A stretch of DNA of 8,608 nucleotides, from assembly GCA_052388275.1 (NCBI GenBank), contig JBQTII010000010.1, forward strand, positions 1 to 8,608, written 5' to 3'. This DNA comes from JBQTII01 sp052388275. Lineage in GTDB: Bacteria > Actinomycetota > Actinomycetes > Sporichthyales > Sporichthyaceae. Both the position numbers and the translations under genes were made by a program. Below are positions 1 to 6,502 of this stretch, piece after piece. The notes beneath the pieces were generated by a model. It saw only the letters and a list, made by a program, of their open reading frames with translations. It was not told the DNA's origin and did not search any database. Position 1 is the stretch's first letter. Each line of letters begins with the position of its first letter.

Positions 1-33
1 TCGCCCAGTCACACCACGCTGGAGGAAATGACC

Positions 34-1140
34 ATGACCGGACCGCTGAGCGGGCTACGAATCCTCGAACTCGGGGGCATCGGGCCGGGCCCGCACGCCG
101 CGATGATGCTCGCGGACCTCGGTGCGGACGTGGTCCGGGTGGATCGGCCTTCCGGCGGGCTGAAGGTCGTCCCGGCAGGCAAGCAGGACTGGACCCAACG
201 CGGGCGGCGCAATGTCCCCGCGGACATCAAGACCGACGAAGGCCGCGCGGCCTTGCTCGCGCTCTTCGACGTCGCGGACGTAGTGATCGAGGGATTTCGG
301 CCCGGCGCCGCGGAGCGGATGGGCATCGGGCCGGTCGACATGCTGGCCCGCAACCCGCGGCTCATCTACGCCCGGATGACCGGCTGGGGCCAGGACGGTC
401 CGCTTGCCACCCGGGCTGGGCACGACATCAACTACATCGGCCTGACCGGTGCGCTGCACGCGATCGGCACCGCGGGGGCCCGTCCGACCCCGCCGATCAA
501 CCTGGTCGGCGACTTCGGCGGTGGCTCGACGTTCCTGGTGATGGGCATCCTCGCCGCCCTGTTCGAACGAGGGAGTTCCGGGCGGGGTCAGGTCGTCGAC
601 GCGGCCATCATCGACGGAACCTCGGTGGTCAGTCAGATGATCTGGGGATTGCGCTCGGCCGGGCTCTGGAGCGACGAACCGGCGGCCAACCTGCTCGACA
701 CGGGCTGCCCGTTCTATGACACCTATGCCTGTGCGGATGGCAAGTACGTGGCCGTCGGGTCGCTGGAGCCGCAGTTCTACGCCGAGATGGTCGCGGGGCT
801 CGGGCTCTGTCTCGAGGAGTTGCCCAAGCAGATGGACCGCGGCGGCTGGCCCCGACTTCGGGAGATCTTCACGGCGCGGTTCGCCTCGAAGTCCCGCGAT
901 GAATGGGCTGCGCAGTTCACCGACACCGACGCGTGCGTCACGCCGGTGCTGGCCTGGGGCGAGGTTGCCGCGCACCCACACATGGCCGCACGGGGCACCG
1001 TCGCCGAGATCGGCGGCACCGTCCAGGCCGCGCCCGCTCCACGCTTCTCGCGCACTCCGGCCGGGGTTCCCACCCCTCCCCCGGACGCGCCCAGCGACCT
1101 CGATGACGTGCTGAAGTCCTGGGGCGCGGCCGGGGGCTGA
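34..1140 (+). CDS. mcr: Alpha-methylacyl-CoA racemase, CaiB/BaiF (family III CoA-transferase) fold
   Basis: This enzyme probably interconverts the R and S epimers of 2-methyl-branched acyl-CoAs, allowing branched lipid or sterol side chains to enter beta-oxidation in the cytoplasm. The N-terminus carries GPLSGLRILELGGIGPGPHA, a hallmark of the family, followed by LADLGADVVRVDRP and RLIYARMTGWGQ. Numbered from the chosen start, His130 (in AGHDINYIG), Asp160 (in NLVGDFGGG) and Glu245 (in SLEPQFY) align with the catalytic His126, Asp156 and Glu241 known for Mycobacterium tuberculosis MCR. All catalytic residues are therefore present. The 368 residues are close to the usual family length of about 360. 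I chose the ATG at 34 because GGAGGAA (21-27) lies 6 nt before it; the in-frame ATG at 28 would abut that ribosome site. It converges on the alcohol dehydrogenase. A CoA-transferase acting on another substrate is the alternative, but the overall match is to racemases. Confidence 0.92.
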   Translation: MTGPLSGLRILELGGIGPGPHAAMMLADLGADVVRVDRPSGGLKVVPAGKQDWTQRGRRNVPADIKTDEGRAALLALFDVADVVIEGFRPGAAERMGIGPVDMLARNPRLIYARMTGWGQDGPLATRAGHDINYIGLTGALHAIGTAGARPTPPINLVGDFGGGSTFLVMGILAALFERGSSGRGQVVDAAIIDGTSVVSQMIWGLRSAGLWSDEPAANLLDTGCPFYDTYACADGKYVAVGSLEPQFYAEMVAGLGLCLEELPKQMDRGGWPRLREIFTARFASKSRDEWAAQFTDTDACVTPVLAWGEVAAHPHMAARGTVAEIGGTVQAAPAPRFSRTPAGVPTPPPDAPSDLDDVLKSWGAAGG

Positions 1141-1153
1141 GCCTTGGTCAGCC
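1135..1153. terminator. Small stem-loop between convergent genes
   Basis: GGCTGA (1135-1140) pairs perfectly with TCAGCC (1148-1153) around a 7-nt loop. The left arm includes the racemase stop codon and the right arm ends 7 bp before the dehydrogenase stop. There is no T-run, as is common in high-GC actinobacteria. Its place in a 19-bp convergent junction suggests a bidirectional terminator. This is inferred from symmetry and position only. Confidence 0.35.
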
Positions 1154-1159
1154 GGCGGG

Positions 1160-2266
1160 CTAGAAGCGGATGATGCCGCGCAGGTTCTTGCCTGCCAGTA
1201 GGTCTTCGTAGCCGGTGTTGATCTCGTCCAAGCTGTACTCGCGGCTGACCAACTCGTCGAGCTTGAGGATGCCGCTGCGGTACATCTCCAGCATCCGCGG
1301 GATGTCGTGCTGGGGGTTGGAGGAGCCGAACAGCGAGCCGAGGATCTGCTTTTCGTACAACGTCAACTCGAACAGGTTGGTCTTGATCTCCATCTGCTCG
1401 GGGTGCCCGATCGCGGTGACGACGACCTTGCCGCGCTTGCCGACCAGACTCAGTGCCGGTGCGATGTAATCGCCCTCGGCGACGTCGGTGGTGATCACGC
1501 AGATGTCCGCGAGCTGACCCTTGGTCAGATCAGCGATGATCGCCCAGGCCTCATCGACGTTGCCCGCGGTGTGGGTGGCGCCGAACTCCTGGGCCTTCTC
1601 GCGCTTGAACTCGACCGGGTCGATCGCGATGATGTTGCGCGCACCGCCGATGCGGGCACCCTGCACCGCGTTGATCCCGATCCCGCCCACGCCCATGATG
1701 GCGACGGTGTCCCCGGGCTTGACCCCGCCGGTGCGCACCACGCTGCCGAACCCGGTCGGCACGCCGCACCCGATCAGGGCTGCCTTGTCCAACGGGATGT
1801 CGTCGTCGATCTTCACCACGGACTGGGTCGGGACCACGGTGTATTCGGAGAACGTGCCGAGCAGACACATCTGCCCGACGTCCTCGCCGCGGGCGTGAAA
1901 ACGCCAGGTGCCATCGAGCTGCGGGCCCAGGATCAGCGCGGCGCCGCTGTCGCACAGGTTCGTCATGCCGCGCGCGCAGTACGAGCACCGCCCGCAGGAG
2001 GGCAGGAAGCTCATCACCACGTGATCGCCGATCGCGACGTCGGTGACGCCGGGCCCGACCTCGGTGACGACGCCGGCGCCCTCGTGCCCGCCCAGGATCG
2101 GCAGCGGCACCGGAATGTCACCGGTGACCAGGTGCTCGTCGGAATGGCACAGCCCGCTCGCCACCATCTTGACCATGACCTCGGCTTCGTTCGGCGGGTC
2201 GAGGTCGATGTCCTCCACCTGCCACTTTTCACCCAGTCCCCACAGCACTGCGGCCTTGGTTTTCAC
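1160..2266 (-). CDS. Zinc-dependent alcohol dehydrogenase, NDMA-dependent (Rxyl_3153-like) type
   Basis: This is a medium-chain dehydrogenase/reductase that oxidises an alcohol to an aldehyde in the cytoplasm with a bound nicotinamide cofactor. Catalytic zinc ligands are visible as Cys40 (GLCHSD), His61-Glu62 (GGHEGAG) and Cys167 (IGCGVPTG). The structural zinc site is the set Cys91, Cys94, Cys97 and Cys105. The Rossmann glycine motif GVGGIG spans 192-197, and Asp216 (IIAIDP) suits NAD binding. The MKTKAAVLW start, GHEGAGVVTEVGPGV and the end GKNLRGIIRF match the actinobacterial group whose members, by family knowledge, often hold NAD(H) tightly and need an external acceptor such as NDMA or mycofactocin. 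No mycofactocin gene is in view. The length of 368 residues is normal. The start is GTG at 2266, with AAGGAG 5 nt upstream. The substrate is unknown; it resembles mycobacterial AdhD as I remember it. Confidence 0.9.
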   Translation of the reverse strand: MKTKAAVLWGLGEKWQVEDIDLDPPNEAEVMVKMVASGLCHSDEHLVTGDIPVPLPILGGHEGAGVVTEVGPGVTDVAIGDHVVMSFLPSCGRCSYCARGMTNLCDSGAALILGPQLDGTWRFHARGEDVGQMCLLGTFSEYTVVPTQSVVKIDDDIPLDKAALIGCGVPTGFGSVVRTGGVKPGDTVAIMGVGGIGINAVQGARIGGARNIIAIDPVEFKREKAQEFGATHTAGNVDEAWAIIADLTKGQLADICVITTDVAEGDYIAPALSLVGKRGKVVVTAIGHPEQMEIKTNLFELTLYEKQILGSLFGSSNPQHDIPRMLEMYRSGILKLDELVSREYSLDEINTGYEDLLAGKNLRGIIRF

Positions 2267-2364
2267 CTGCGCTCCTTACCTTCACGGTCTTTCGAGATAC
2301 TTTCCGGGACGTGACGTGCACCCACTGTTCTCTCACACCCGCCGGCCTGACGAAAGGCGCCCCC
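2267..2364. promoter_or_regulatory. Divergent intergenic region with short direct repeats
   Basis: This 98-bp gap must hold the promoters for the dehydrogenase (leftward) and the 204-residue protein gene (rightward). CTTTC occurs at 2289-2293 and again at 2300-2304, an 11-bp period of about one helical turn. GACGT is tandemly repeated at 2308-2317 and runs into GTGCAC (2316-2321). TACTTT at 2298-2303 could be a rightward -10 box, but I see no matching -35. These are short motifs, and only the gene arrangement gives them weight. Confidence 0.3.
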
Positions 2365-2979
2365 ATGTCCGCGCTCGACCTCGCCGTCTTGACGGCCCTA
2401 CGACTCAAGGGTCGCGCCGATGTCACCGTGGTGTCGACGTGCGCCGGAACCGATGCGGGCAGCGCCCAGTCGGCTCTGGACACATTGCTCGACCGGGAGT
2501 TGGCGGCGGGCGGCCCGGCCTACCGGTTGACGCCGGCCGGACGCGAGGCACTGGTCGCTCTGCTGGACGCCGAGCGCCCAGGCATCGACCACGCCGCGCT
2601 TGAGGCGGCGTACCACGACTTCGACGAGGTCAACACCGCCCTGAAGACCGCGGTGACCAACTGGCAGCTGATCGGCGGAACGACGCCGAACGACCACACC
2701 GACGCCGCCTACGACGCCGCAGTGATCGCCCAGATCGTCGCGGTCGACGAGGCGTTCACGCCGCTGCTGGAGCGAATCCTGACGATCGTGTCGCGCCTGG
2801 CCCCGTACCGCTCCCGCTTCGCGACGGCGATCACCAAGCTCGGCGAGGGCGACCACACCTACGTCGCCCGCCCGACCATCGACAGCTACCACCAGGTCTG
2901 GTTCGAGTTCCACGAGGAACTGATCGCGCTGCTCGGACGCACCCGGGCCGACGAGGCCGCGGCCGGGCGCGCCGTCTGA
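2365..2979 (+). CDS. Unrecognised 204-residue protein, possible N-terminal winged helix
   Basis: I cannot assign a function. Residues 1-70 look like a small winged-helix domain: helices in ALDLAVLTALRLKG and SAQSALDTLLDRELA, then a strand-turn segment PAYRLTPAGREAL, where LTPAGRE is typical of the wing of MarR/PadR-like proteins. Residues 75-195 are helical and acidic to mixed, with conserved-looking patches NDHTDAAYDAAV (109-120), RLAPYRSRF (144-152) and DSYHQVWFEFHEEL (173-186). There is no signal peptide or membrane segment. From memory, a similar helical region occurs in actinobacterial proteins linked to pyruvate-phosphate dikinase-like enzymes, but I cannot verify this. I chose ATG 2365 because GAAAGG (2352-2357) lies 7 nt upstream; an in-frame GTG at 2311 has no ribosome site. 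The alpha/beta hydrolase follows 46 bp downstream. It may be a regulator, possibly of that gene or of the divergent dehydrogenase. Confidence 0.75.
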   Translation: MSALDLAVLTALRLKGRADVTVVSTCAGTDAGSAQSALDTLLDRELAAGGPAYRLTPAGREALVALLDAERPGIDHAALEAAYHDFDEVNTALKTAVTNWQLIGGTTPNDHTDAAYDAAVIAQIVAVDEAFTPLLERILTIVSRLAPYRSRFATAITKLGEGDHTYVARPTIDSYHQVWFEFHEELIALLGRTRADEAAAGRAV

Positions 2980-2986
2980 CCGGGGT

Positions 2987-3008
2987 GGCGGTACGGCTCC
3001 GTACTGCC
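2987..3008 (+). terminator. Strong hairpin between the 204-residue protein gene and the hydrolase
   Basis: GGCGGTACGG (2987-2996) pairs with CCGTACTGCC (2999-3008). Nine pairs are Watson-Crick and one is G-U; opening the innermost pair leaves a GCTC tetraloop. It starts 7 nt after the upstream stop codon and ends 1 nt before the hydrolase ribosome site (GGGGGAG, 3010-3016). It could terminate or attenuate transcription between the two genes, or influence translation of the hydrolase. No T-run follows. Which role applies cannot be read from the sequence. Confidence 0.45.
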
Positions 3009-3025
3009 CGGGGGAGAATGCCCCG

Positions 3026-3883
3026 GTGAGCGCCCACGAGATTCTCCATCTGCACGCCCACGGGCTCGCCCTCACCGCCGAGGCCGCCGGGCCGACCGCC
3101 GCCCTGACGGTGCTCTTGCTGCATGGGGGCGGCCAGCGCCGCTCGTCGTGGGGCGCCGCGCTGTCGGCGCTCTCGGCCGCCGGACTGCGCGCCGTCGCCC
3201 TGGACCAGCGCGGGCATGGCGACAGTGAGTGGTCCGCGAGCGGGGACTACCTGCCCGAGGACTTCGCTGACGATGTCGCGAGCGTCGTGCCGCAGTTGTC
3301 CTCCGCGGCCGGTGGGCGGCAGGTGTTGCTGGTGGGGGCCAGCATGGGTGGCCTTGCGGCGATGCTCGCGGCGCCCCGGCTCGGTGAGCTGATCACCGGA
3401 CTGGTGATGGTCGACATCGTCCCGCACCTGCGCCAGGAAGGCGCCGACCGGATCGTCGATTTCATGCTCGGCGCGCCCGACGGCTTCGCAAGCCTCGAGG
3501 AGGCTGCAGACGCCGTCGCGGCGTACCTGCCGCACCGCCCGCGCCCCAGCGTCACCTCGGGTCTGGCGCGCAACCTGCGCCGGCGCGCCGATGGGCGCTT
3601 CATCTGGCACTGGGATCCGGTGATGCTGACGACGGGGATGCGCGACGTGACCCCGTACTGGCCCCGGCTGGATGCGGCCGCGGCGCAGGTCAGCGTGCCC
3701 ACGCTGCTGATCCGCGGCCTGCTCTCCGATGTCGTCGACGACGCCGGGGTCGAGGAGTTCCGCGCGGTGCTGCCGCAGCTGCAGGTCACCGACGTTGCCT
3801 CCGCCGCGCACACCGCGGCCACCGACGACAACGACGTGTTCGTCCGCGCGGTGCTGGACTTCGTCGGAGCCCTGACTCGCTGA
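3026..3883 (+). CDS. Alpha/beta hydrolase
   Basis: This is a cytoplasmic alpha/beta-hydrolase-fold enzyme of 285 residues, a normal length for the family. The oxyanion segment is LLHGGGQRRSSWG (31-43), followed by ALDQRGHGDSEWS (58-70). The nucleophile elbow VGASMGG (103-109) places the serine at 106. Asp235 (RGLLSDVV) and His262 (AAHTAATDDND) complete a plausible Ser-Asp-His triad. A helical cap lies at about 135-215. A serine at the elbow, not an aspartate, argues against a standard epoxide hydrolase and favours an esterase, lactonase or C-C hydrolase; some relatives are labelled non-haem haloperoxidases. The substrate is unknown. The start is GTG at 3026, with GGGGGAG 9 nt upstream; the ATG at 3018 is out of frame. 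It may be co-transcribed with the preceding gene, subject to the hairpin between them. Confidence 0.88.
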   Translation: MSAHEILHLHAHGLALTAEAAGPTAALTVLLLHGGGQRRSSWGAALSALSAAGLRAVALDQRGHGDSEWSASGDYLPEDFADDVASVVPQLSSAAGGRQVLLVGASMGGLAAMLAAPRLGELITGLVMVDIVPHLRQEGADRIVDFMLGAPDGFASLEEAADAVAAYLPHRPRPSVTSGLARNLRRRADGRFIWHWDPVMLTTGMRDVTPYWPRLDAAAAQVSVPTLLIRGLLSDVVDDAGVEEFRAVLPQLQVTDVASAAHTAATDDNDVFVRAVLDFVGALTR

Positions 3884-3967
3884 GGACGCAGCGGACCTGG
3901 CGGGGCGCGTCGGCTGGAGATCAGGGTCGTGACCGGTGGGGCGCGGACGGCTGCGTGGCGTGCACCA

Positions 3968-3990
3968 CCAGCCTCAACGTTGATCGCTGG
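3968..3990. terminator. Weak stem-loop in a convergent gap
   Basis: The 131-bp gap between the hydrolase and the GntR gene (3884-4014) holds no gene that I can support. Within it, CCAGC (3968-3972) and GCTGG (3986-3990) flank the 10-bp perfect palindrome TCAACGTTGA (3974-3983). Together they could fold into a two-part stem with a small internal bulge. The convergent position suggests a shared terminator. The predicted hairpin is modest and has no T-run. Confidence 0.25.
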
Positions 3991-4014
3991 CCGACCGCTC
4001 GCTCCCCGCACTCC

Positions 4015-4785
4015 TCAGGTCAGGTCGGCGTCGACCTGATAGCCGGCGTTGCCGGGCCACTGCGCGGTGAGGGAGAACCGGTCGCCGCGGATCAGGCTGT
4101 GCCGGAACTCGAGAGGGCGACCCTGCAGGCACCCGAGCCGCTCGACCGAGAGGACAGCGGTGTCGGCGCGAATCCCGAGCAGCCGGCGCACGCCGGGATC
4201 CGGGACCAGGGCGCGGATCACCTCACGCCCGCCGGTCAGGCGAACCCCGGTGAGGCGAGCGAGCTCGCCGTAGAGACTGGTGTGCTCGAAGGCGCCGTCC
4301 AGTAGTGGCTCCGCAATCGCGCGGGGCAGCCAGCTGCGGTCCAGGGCCAGCGGTTCGGCGTCGGCCAGGCGCAGCCGCTCGATGTAGACGAACTCGGTGC
4401 CCGCGGGCTGCTCGAGGCGGGTTGCGACCTCCGGCGAGGAGCGAAGTTCTAGGACGCGGACCTTGCTGCGCTGGTCCGCGCCCGCACCCTCCACCGAGCG
4501 GAACAGCGAGTACAACGCACCCAGGGGTTGCTCGATCGCGGTGTGCCGGACCGAGCTGCCCCGCCCTCGGGTGGAGTCCACCACGCCGGCCGCGCGCATC
4601 CGGCGCAGCGCCTCGCGGACGGTGTGGCGGCTGACCTGGTACTGCTCGGCGAGCTCGTGCTCGCCGGGAAACAGCTCGTCGAAGGCCCCGAGCTGCATCC
4701 GGCGTTCCAGGTCGGCCTCCAACTGGGCCCACAACGGCGCCCGGGCACTACGGTCGAGCGGGTGCGGCGCCCCGAACTCGCTCAT
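4015..4785 (-). CDS. GntR-family transcriptional regulator, HutC subfamily (UTRA domain)
   Basis: This is a ligand-responsive DNA-binding protein, usually a dimeric repressor. The N-terminal winged helix spans about residues 17-80: PLWAQLEADLERRM, FPGEHELAEQYQVSRHTVREAL (recognition-helix region) and the wing RGRGSSV (73-79). Residues about 105-245 form a UTRA effector domain, with FVYIERLRLADAEPLALDRS, LYGELARLTGV and LEFRHSLIRGDRF typical of the HutC group. These domains commonly bind sugars, amino acids or other small metabolites, so the ligand cannot be named. The frame is open back to 4914, but ATG 4785 is preferred: GAGG lies 5 nt upstream, and the 256-residue product matches the usual family length of about 240-260. 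It diverges from the SulP gene, and a perfect palindrome at that gene's start is the obvious operator candidate. It therefore probably controls SulP and perhaps itself. Confidence 0.9.
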   Translation of the reverse strand: MSEFGAPHPLDRSARAPLWAQLEADLERRMQLGAFDELFPGEHELAEQYQVSRHTVREALRRMRAAGVVDSTRGRGSSVRHTAIEQPLGALYSLFRSVEGAGADQRSKVRVLELRSSPEVATRLEQPAGTEFVYIERLRLADAEPLALDRSWLPRAIAEPLLDGAFEHTSLYGELARLTGVRLTGGREVIRALVPDPGVRRLLGIRADTAVLSVERLGCLQGRPLEFRHSLIRGDRFSLTAQWPGNAGYQVDADLT

Positions 4786-4885
4786 CTCCACCTCGCTTGC
4801 GCCCGTCGCGGTCCAACCCCAACAGTAAACATCGACATACTGCTCGATCCCGGTGGCCGCGCGCCGGACCGACCGTCCCGCCGCC
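4786..4885. promoter_or_regulatory. GntR gene leader with short inverted repeats
   Basis: This part of the divergent gap contains an AT-rich island at 4821-4848. CAGTA (4823-4827) and TACTG (4838-4842) form an interrupted inverted repeat, and ATCGA (4831-4835) with TCGAT (4844-4848) forms a second, overlapping one. TACTGT on the minus strand (4827-4822) fits the TANNNT -10 pattern for the GntR gene and would give a leader of about 30 nt. I see no good -35. The arms are only 5 bp each, so chance is a real possibility. Confidence 0.25.
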
Positions 4886-4915
4886 GTGACCACCCGTCCA
4901 AATTGTACGTACAAT
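4886..4915 (+). promoter_or_regulatory. Predicted SulP promoter overlapping a perfect 14-bp operator palindrome
   Basis: ATTGTACGTACAAT (4902-4915) is a perfect palindrome, an AT-rich island in very GC-rich DNA. Its right end, TACAAT (4910-4915), fits the -10 consensus. GTGACC (4886-4891) matches TTGACA at four of six positions with an 18-nt spacer. Transcription would then start near 4922-4923, exactly at the GTG codon of the SulP gene. By symmetry the left half reads TACAAT on the other strand and could serve the GntR gene. A GntR dimer bound here would cover the -10 box and block both directions. The pairing with this regulator is inferred from adjacency. Confidence 0.6.
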
Positions 4916-4922
4916 GAGAGCT

Positions 4923-6443
4923 GTGGGGAATCCTCGGGCGCACCTGGGCGACGTGATCGCCGGCCTCAGCGTCGCGGTCGTGGTGATCCCGCAGTCCCTG
5001 GCCTACGCCGACCTCGCCGGAATGCCGCCCATCGCCGGGCTCTACGCCTCGGCGCTGCCACCGATCGCCGCGGCCCTCTTCGCCTCCTCCCCCTACCTGC
5101 AGACCGGCCCCGTGGCGATCACCGCCCTGCTGACCTTCGGCGCCTTGAACACCCTGGCAACGCCGGGCAGCCCGGAATACGTGACGCTCGGGTTCGCGCT
5201 CGCACTGGTCGTCGGCCTGGTCCGGATCGCCTTAGGGCTGCTGCGCGCCGGGTGGGTGTCCTACCTGATGTCGCAGCCCATGCTGCTCGGCTTCACTCCG
5301 GCCGCAGCCATCCTGATCGCCGCCTCGCAACTGCCCCAAGGACTGGGGGTGCGCGAGAGCCCGGACTATGACAACCAACTCGCGAAAGCCTTGTGGTCGC
5401 TGGGTCATCCCGGCCTCTGGAGCGGGGCGGCGGTCCTGGTGCTCCTGGCCACCGTCGCCGTCATCCTGCTGGCCCGGCGGGTACACCCGTTGATCCCCGG
5501 GGTGCTGATCTGCGCAGCCGTGGCCACCACGGTGTCTGCGGCAGGAGGCTATGACGGGCGCACGATCGGGGAGGTGCCCAGCGGCTTCCTGCCTTTCACC
5601 GTCGACGATCTGCCGTGGGATCAGCTGCCGAAGCTGGTCGTGTCCGGTGCCCTGATCGCGCTGATCGGTTTCACCGAGGCCGCCTCGATCTCGCGGCGGT
5701 TCGCTGCCGAGGATCGCAGCCGCTGGAATCCGGATCGAGAGTTCATCTCTCAGGGCGCGGCCAACGTCGTCGCCGCCTGTTCGGGCGGCATGCCCTGTGG
5801 CGGCTCGTTCTCCCGAAGCGCGATCGCGCGCCAGTCCGGGGCACGCACCCGGCTCTCTGGCGCGGTGACCGGGATCGCGGTGCTGATCTTCCTGCCCTTC
5901 GTCGCGATCGTCGAACCGATGCCACTTGCCGCTTTGAGCGGGATCGTGATCGCCGCGGTCCTCTCGCTGATGAAGTTCCGGCCACTGATCCGGCTCTGGA
6001 AGCTCTCGGTGCCCCAGGCCGTCATCGCGTGGAGCACGTTCGTGATGACCTTGGCCGTCGCGCCGCACCTGGACTGGGCCGTCGGGTTCGGCGTCGGGCT
6101 CTCGCTGCTGATCTTCCTGTGGCGGGGGCTGCAACTGGAGGTCGACGTGCGCGCCGACGAGGAGGTGCTGTACCTGTCCCCGCGCGGGATCTTGTGGTTC
6201 GGCACGGCGCAGCGACTGGACGAGGCGGTGCTCGACGCGGTCACCGCGCACCCGACGATGCGCAGCCTGCAGATCGACCTGACCGGGCTCGGGCGCATCG
6301 ACACCACCGGGGCGCTCGTGCTCAGTTCGGTGTTGGAACGCGCCGAGGAACTGGGGCTGACCACGACCGTGATCGGGGTGCCCAAGCAGTCCCAAGCCCT
6401 GACCGAGCGCATCCTGAGGGCCGGTTACCGCCGCCTCAGCTGA
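4923..6443 (+). CDS. SulP-family anion transporter with C-terminal STAS domain
   Basis: This is an inner-membrane transporter of the SLC26/SulP family, whose bacterial members move sulfate, bicarbonate or C4-dicarboxylates with H+ or Na+. The start GDVIAGLSVAVVVIPQSLAYADLAGMPPIAGLYAS contains the SulP signature, followed by the TGPVAIT segment (62-68). Many hydrophobic helices run to about residue 400. FTEAASISRRFA (250-261) holds Glu252 at the position implicated in cation coupling, and GGMPCGGSFSRSA (288-300) is the conserved loop, where relatives often read GGFPVTGSFSRSA. A STAS domain spans about 412-506, with IDTTGA including Asp460. The length of 506-509 residues is slightly short but complete. 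Neither ATG 4914 nor GTG 4923 has a ribosome site; I prefer GTG 4923 as a leaderless start set by the promoter. ATG 4914 would add three residues and lie inside the operator. No carbonic anhydrase or sulfur gene adjoins, so the substrate is open. Confidence 0.92.
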   Translation: MGNPRAHLGDVIAGLSVAVVVIPQSLAYADLAGMPPIAGLYASALPPIAAALFASSPYLQTGPVAITALLTFGALNTLATPGSPEYVTLGFALALVVGLVRIALGLLRAGWVSYLMSQPMLLGFTPAAAILIAASQLPQGLGVRESPDYDNQLAKALWSLGHPGLWSGAAVLVLLATVAVILLARRVHPLIPGVLICAAVATTVSAAGGYDGRTIGEVPSGFLPFTVDDLPWDQLPKLVVSGALIALIGFTEAASISRRFAAEDRSRWNPDREFISQGAANVVAACSGGMPCGGSFSRSAIARQSGARTRLSGAVTGIAVLIFLPFVAIVEPMPLAALSGIVIAAVLSLMKFRPLIRLWKLSVPQAVIAWSTFVMTLAVAPHLDWAVGFGVGLSLLIFLWRGLQLEVDVRADEEVLYLSPRGILWFGTAQRLDEAVLDAVTAHPTMRSLQIDLTGLGRIDTTGALVLSSVLERAEELGLTTTVIGVPKQSQALTERILRAGYRRLS

Positions 6444-6463
6444 CGTCGCGCGCCCGCTGGCTC

Positions 6464-6496
6464 ACGGTATACCGTTGTCGCGTCTTTCGGTATACT
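6464..6496 (+). promoter_or_regulatory. Operator-promoter of the toxin-antitoxin operon
   Basis: ACGGTATACCGT (6464-6475) is a perfect 12-bp palindrome. Its core recurs as CGGTATAC at 6488-6495, 23 bp downstream and roughly two helical turns away. The second copy contains TATACT (6491-6496), a good -10 box lying 6 nt before the antitoxin ATG, so the mRNA would start at or next to that codon. I see no clear -35; the first palindrome occupies that place. Paired palindromes over the promoter are typical of autoregulated toxin-antitoxin operons, where the antitoxin or the complex binds. Confidence 0.6.
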
Positions 6497-6502
6497 CACT
6501 TG

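Noticed and set aside
55..981. Long open frame on the minus strand inside the racemase gene
   Set aside because: The opposite strand encodes a complete enzyme with all catalytic residues. The antisense product is low-complexity, rich in Arg, Gly and Pro, as expected from GC-rich shadow frames.
1307..2314. 335-residue open frame opposite the alcohol dehydrogenase
   Set aside because: Composition dominated by Asp, His, Arg and Gly, with no domain-like pattern. It is a shadow of the dehydrogenase gene, whose zinc ligands and cofactor motif are intact.
2311..2364. GTG at 2311 as an earlier start for the 204-residue protein
   Set aside because: There is no ribosome site before it, and the extra 18 residues do not resemble the domain. 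ATG 2365 has GAAAGG at good spacing.
4786..4914. 43-residue N-terminal extension of the GntR regulator
   Set aside because: The extension would start inside the operator and has no ribosome site. The winged helix begins normally after ATG 4785, which has GAGG upstream.
5232..6395. 387-residue minus-strand frame opposite the SulP gene
   Set aside because: It is a compositionally biased shadow (Arg, Gln, His, Asp and Gly rich) of a gene with clear membrane and STAS domains.
5615..6502. Upstream in-frame extension of the antitoxin reaching back into SulP
   Set aside because: Over this stretch the frame is out of phase with SulP and low-complexity. The real antitoxin starts at ATG 6503, behind its own promoter and operator.
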